This document shows, in pieces, positions 6,207-8,583 of a DNA stretch of 8,583 nt. Under the pieces are notes generated by a model. That model saw only the letters and a program-made list of their open reading frames with translations, was not told the DNA's origin and searched no databases. This DNA is from an uncultured Clostridia bacterium (GTDB lineage: Bacteria > Bacillota > Clostridia > TANB77 > CAG-508), in assembly GCA_944393345.1 (NCBI GenBank), contig CALXZW010000056.1, positions 1 to 8,583 on the forward strand, written 5' to 3'. The position numbers and the translations under genes are program-made. Position 1 is the first letter of the stretch. The number at the start of each line of letters is the position of its first letter.

Positions 6207-6893
6207 ATGAAATTAATTTGGAAAATATTATTTTTTATACTTATACTAATACTTATAGTTATTTCGATATTTGGATTTATAGGTTATTCTACTTATTCTC
6301 AAGCTCTAAAAGAAGAACCTTTATTTACTAGAGTTGAAAACATAACTTCTAAAGAAAATTTTGTTAAGTTTTCTGATTTATCTACAGATTATAGAAATGC
6401 TGTTATAGCAGTTGAAGATCATAGATTTTATGACCATGGCCCTATAGATTTTATTGCTGTCTTTAGAGCTATCTATATTAATATATCTAATTGGGAATTA
6501 AAGGAAGGTGGTAGTACAATTACTCAACAAGTTGCTAAAAACGTTATCTTATCTCAAGATGAAACTTTAAGTAGAAAATTAGGAGAGGCTTTTGCCGCTT
6601 ATGATTTAGAAAAACATTATTCTAAAAATGAAATATTAGAATTGTATGTTAATACATCATATTTTGGAGAAGGCTATTACGGTATTTATGATGCAAGTAT
6701 GGGTTATTACAACAAAGAACCAAGAGATTTAACATTAGATGAAGCCTCTATGTTAGCAGGAGTTCCTAATGCTCCTTCTGTATATGCACCAACTGTAAAT
6801 CCTGATTTAGCAAAAAAAAGGCAAACTCATGTATTAAACAAAATGGTAGAATATGGATACATTAGTCAAGAACAAGCTAATTCCATTAAATAA
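6207..6893 (+). CDS. Monofunctional peptidoglycan glycosyltransferase (GT51)
   Basis: The enzyme polymerises lipid II into glycan strands at the outer face of the membrane. The 228-aa protein has one N-terminal anchor (about residues 5-28) and the complete GT51 domain: motif 1 VEDHRFYDHGPIDF with catalytic E70, motif 2 GGSTITQQVAKN (101-112), motif 3 RKLGEAFAAYDLE with second glutamate E127, motif 4 KNEILELYVNTSYFG (140-154), and motif 5 DEASMLAGVPNAPS. It stops after the glycosyltransferase domain, so there is no penicillin-binding transpeptidase; this is the size of MgtA/SgtB-type enzymes. AGGAAGGA lies 11 nt upstream of the ATG. It has its own promoter and a strong terminator at its end. 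The next gene modifies polysaccharide, which fits a cell-wall pair. Confidence 0.93.
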   Translation: MKLIWKILFFILILILIVISIFGFIGYSTYSQALKEEPLFTRVENITSKENFVKFSDLSTDYRNAVIAVEDHRFYDHGPIDFIAVFRAIYINISNWELKEGGSTITQQVAKNVILSQDETLSRKLGEAFAAYDLEKHYSKNEILELYVNTSYFGEGYYGIYDASMGYYNKEPRDLTLDEASMLAGVPNAPSVYAPTVNPDLAKKRQTHVLNKMVEYGYISQEQANSIK

Positions 6894-6926
6894 ACTTTGG
6901 AGATAATCTTCAAAGTTCTTTTTTTT
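6893..6926 (+). terminator. Intrinsic terminator after the GT51 gene
   Basis: AACTTTGGAGA (6893-6903) pairs with TCTTCAAAGTT (6907-6917), 11 bp with one G-T pair and a 3-nt loop, followed by C and eight T. It begins at the last base of the stop codon. The deacetylase start is only 34 nt beyond, so some read-through is probably needed to express it. Confidence 0.9.
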
Positions 6927-6959
6927 ATTTATCTTCATATATATTCATGGGAGGCTTAT

Positions 6960-7730
6960 ATGCATATTTTAGTTTTTTCTAAAAAAGTTTTTTTAATTTT
7001 TTCTGTAGTTATATTTTTTGTATTTTGCTTTTTGATTTTTAAATATTTCTCTTTAGCAGTAACTACTTCTAGCAATGTTAATCCTTTACAAGAAAAACTT
7101 AATAGTTTATTTCATAGTAATCAAAAGGTCGCATATTTAACTTTTGATGATGGACCTACTAAAAAAGCTACTCATAAGATATTAGATATTTTAAAAAAAG
7201 AAAATGTCAAAGCTTCTTTTTTTGTTATAGGAAAATATGTAAAAAATCATCCTGAATTAGTAAAAAGAGCTTATGAAGAAGGTCATTATATAGCTAACCA
7301 TACTTATGACCATAATAATTCTAAATTATATTCTAATAAAAATACTTTTATTGATGAAATAAAAAATACAGATGCTGAAATTTCTAAAGCAATTGGAGTG
7401 GAGAACTATACTGCTCGTATTTTTAGGTTTCCTAATGGTTATGCTTCTTCTTCTAAAAAATATAAATATGAAAAAAAATTGTCTGTTTCTTATCTTGATG
7501 AATTAGGTTACTCTTATATAGACTGGAATTGTTTGAATAAAGATTCTGAAAAAAAATATACTAAAGAACAATTATTATCTAATTTAAAGTCTACTTGTAA
7601 AAATAAAGATACTTTGGTTGTTCTAATGCACGATACTACTGATGTTAGTGATAGTTCTAGTGTTTTAGAGGATTCTATTTTGTTTTTAAAAAATAGTGGA
7701 TATATTTTTAAGAATTTTTATGATTTATAA
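6960..7730 (+). CDS. Membrane-anchored polysaccharide (peptidoglycan) deacetylase, CE4/NodB family
   Basis: The enzyme removes N-acetyl groups from wall glycans using a metal ion. The 256-aa product has an N-terminal anchor (about 8-34) and all five NodB motifs: TFDDGP with D63 and D64, HTYDH with H114 and H118, RFPNG at 156-160 (the usual RxPxG), DWN at 188-190, and LMHD with H224. SFFVIGKYVKNHPELVKRAYEEGHYIANHTY is conserved between motifs in part. It looks fully active. GGGAGG at 6949-6954, 5 nt before the ATG, fixes the start at 6960; the longer frame from 6897 would start inside the terminator. Peptidoglycan GlcNAc or MurNAc is the likely substrate given the GT51 neighbour, with lysozyme resistance a possible result, but other surface glycans cannot be excluded. 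Confidence 0.92.
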   Translation: MHILVFSKKVFLIFSVVIFFVFCFLIFKYFSLAVTTSSNVNPLQEKLNSLFHSNQKVAYLTFDDGPTKKATHKILDILKKENVKASFFVIGKYVKNHPELVKRAYEEGHYIANHTYDHNNSKLYSNKNTFIDEIKNTDAEISKAIGVENYTARIFRFPNGYASSSKKYKYEKKLSVSYLDELGYSYIDWNCLNKDSEKKYTKEQLLSNLKSTCKNKDTLVVLMHDTTDVSDSSSVLEDSILFLKNSGYIFKNFYDL

Positions 7731-7770
7731 TATTTTAATAATTTTTTATTGTAAAAATAATTACTTCTGT

Positions 7771-7799
7771 TTGATTTTTATTATTTTTTGTACTATAAT
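7771..7799 (+). promoter_or_regulatory. Sigma-A-like promoter for the 59-aa gene
   Basis: TTGATT (7771-7776), 17 nt, TATAAT (7794-7799). The start point near 7806 rules out the in-frame ATG at 7788 as a start and leaves a leader of about 27 nt before 7833. Confidence 0.78.
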
Positions 7800-7832
7800 A
7801 TGTTTAAAATTTTTAGAAAGGGTGAAAAGAAT

Positions 7833-8012
7833 ATGTTATTACAGCTTTTCCGGTATTTTTTATACTTTGTGATTGCCATTACAGTATCATATCCGTTTTG
7901 GCAAAAAACCCGATTTGGCTTTAAATGCCAAAAGTTCATGCTAGACCATATAGTTTTTTCAATAGTATGGATAGCACTGGTCATTGGTGGAATTTTATTT
8001 CTTTTACTATAA
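7833..8012 (+). CDS. Small two-helix membrane protein, 59 aa
   Basis: I do not recognise this protein. It has two hydrophobic helices (about 4-20 and 40-59) joined by a basic loop, PFWQKTRFGFKCQKFMLDH, with one cysteine and several aromatics. AAGGGTG lies 8 nt before the ATG at 7833. It has its own promoter and a clear terminator, so it is a separate transcription unit. Codon use differs from its neighbours: it contains CGG, CGA, CCG, ACC, GCC, GGC and CTG, which are rare elsewhere in the window, and it carries the only CGG codon not at a frame break. That suggests recent arrival by transfer. Possible roles (peptide toxin, transporter accessory subunit, signalling peptide) are not supported by any specific motif. 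Confidence 0.75.
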   Translation: MLLQLFRYFLYFVIAITVSYPFWQKTRFGFKCQKFMLDHIVFSIVWIALVIGGILFLLL

Positions 8013-8026
8013 TTGATTTAAATTCC

Positions 8027-8068
8027 AAAATCCTTGATTCTGTTCTAAACATTATCAAGGATTTTTTT
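8027..8068. terminator. Intrinsic terminator, probably bidirectional
   Basis: AAAATCCTTGAT (8027-8038) pairs with ATCAAGGATTTT (8054-8065), a perfect 12-bp stem with a 15-nt loop and a T run on the plus strand. It ends the 59-aa gene; on the minus strand the stem ends in TTTT and could also stop the convergent GH94 transcript. Confidence 0.88.
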
Positions 8069-8076
8069 ATATATTT

Positions 8077-8105
8077 TGAACTTTGGAAAAAATTCGCAAA
8101 GTTCA
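8077..8105 (-). terminator. Second hairpin, overlapping the GH94 stop codon
   Basis: TGAACTTTG (8077-8085) pairs with CAAAGTTCA (8097-8105), extended inside by GAA/TTC with one bulged G. The TGA of the shifted GH94 frame (8105-8103) is in the stem. No T run follows on the minus strand, so termination would rely on the adjacent 8027-8068 hairpin. Confidence 0.55.
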
Positions 8106-8583
8106 TATTATTACCTCTATATTATGAATTTTATTTTCTTTTTCTAATTTTATATTATTTTCTACTTCTATTCCATCTAAAAATATTTTTTCAATTCCGT
8201 ATATTTTTATTTTCTGGATTTTTTATTTTTATATTATATATTCCATCACCATATCTATATTTTACTTCATATTCTTTCCATTCTTTTGGTATACACGGTT
8301 CTATCTTCAAATATCCTTTTTCAATTTTTATTCCTAATATATATTCTATACCTGCTTTATAATACCAACTGGATGAACCTGTATACCATGTCCAGCCTCC
8401 TCTTCCTGCTAAATTTCCTTTTCCATATATATCTGCTGGTATAACATAAGGTTCTACTTTGTATTTTGAACTTGCTTCTATTGTTCTTGAGTGTTCTATT
8501 GGATTTATCATTTTATATAGTTCAATTGCTTTTTCTCCAAATCCTAACATTGCCTCTGCAATTATTGCCCAACAACTAGCATG
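8103..8583 (-). pseudogene. GH94-type glycoside phosphorylase / cyclic beta-glucan synthase, C-terminal part, with a +1 frame break
   Basis: Only the last part of a large gene is visible (the 5' end lies beyond 8583). It reads HASCWAIIAEAMLGFGEKA, then INPIEHS, YKVEPYVIPADIY, GRGGWTWYTGSSSWYY and IEPCIPKEWKEYEVKYRYG, the well-known end of the GH94 catalytic domain of cellobiose-type phosphorylases and NdvB/ChvB cyclic beta-1,2-glucan synthases. The frame stops at 8191, while the typical last strands (IEKIFLDGIEV ... HNIEVII) continue in the next frame to TGA at 8103-8105. Skipping one base joins them into 159 visible residues with normal family ending. Loss of about 31 residues would remove the last beta-strands. 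The family phosphorolyses or builds beta-glucans; substrate is unknown. Mutation, sequencing error or recoding are all possible. Confidence 0.85.
8191..8214 (-). other. Frame-break site in the GH94 gene
   Basis: The normal frame reads NPENKNI, CGG (8199-8197), N, TGA (8193-8191); the family frame resumes GGA ATT GAA. Skipping C8199 gives NKNIGIEKIFLDG. Removing one A from the upstream A5 run (about 8203-8207) gives NKIYGIEKIFLDG instead, and both have the right length, so the exact point is ambiguous. Confidence 0.7.

Noticed and set aside
6897..6959. Longer N-terminus of the deacetylase from ATG-like frame start at 6897
   Set aside because: This stretch is the terminator and leader; GGGAGG 5 nt before 6960 defines the start.
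7925..8362. Plus-strand open frame of 145 codons, Phe/Leu rich
   Set aside because: It crosses a terminator and is antisense to the GH94 end; its composition is simply the complement of AT-rich coding DNA.

Overview
The window is very AT-rich, uses strong AGGAGG-type ribosome binding sites and AGA as the main arginine codon, and its proteins are Gram-positive in type (GT51 and CE4 wall enzymes, RuvA, RarA, a FlaR-like P-loop kinase). It most likely comes from a low-GC clostridial Firmicute, perhaps an uncultured gut lineage. That placement is inference from style and gene content.

Layout. (1) 34-1060: on the minus strand, a cut-off start of a PdaB-type polysaccharide deacetylase; then a plus-strand cysteine-rich protein with a carboxypeptidase-regulatory-like fold, facing a 46-aa minus-strand protein across a hairpin. 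(2) 1129-5024: a minus-strand cluster read as HD hydrolase, ruvA, rarA, P-loop kinase and two half-size TauE/SafE permeases. A textbook promoter (TTGACA, 17 bp, TATAAT) at 5080-5108, embedded in a long inverted repeat, precedes it. Hairpins lie between ruvA and rarA and between the kinase and the permeases. (3) 5105-6043: an unrecognised minus-strand protein with a possible transglutaminase-like Cys-His-Asp triad. (4) 6077-7730: divergent promoters, then a plus-strand cell-wall pair, a monofunctional GT51 peptidoglycan glycosyltransferase and a membrane-anchored CE4 deacetylase, separated by a strong terminator. (5) 7771-8012: a 59-aa two-helix membrane protein with its own promoter and less AT-biased codons. 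(6) 8103-8583: the 3' end of a large minus-strand GH94 (cyclic glucan synthase/phosphorylase type) gene. No gene-free stretch exceeds 300 bases; no tRNA, rRNA, CRISPR or insertion sequence was seen.

Most notable: two conserved genes, rarA and the GH94 gene, are each broken by one extra base, and both breaks can be placed at the same sequence, C|GGA, where the normal frame meets the rare arginine codon CGG. Only three in-frame CGG codons occur in the window; two sit at these breaks and the third is in the atypical 59-aa gene. This may reflect mutation, sequencing error or +1 recoding at a starved CGG codon; the sequence alone cannot decide, and both breaks could also lie in nearby A-rich stretches.
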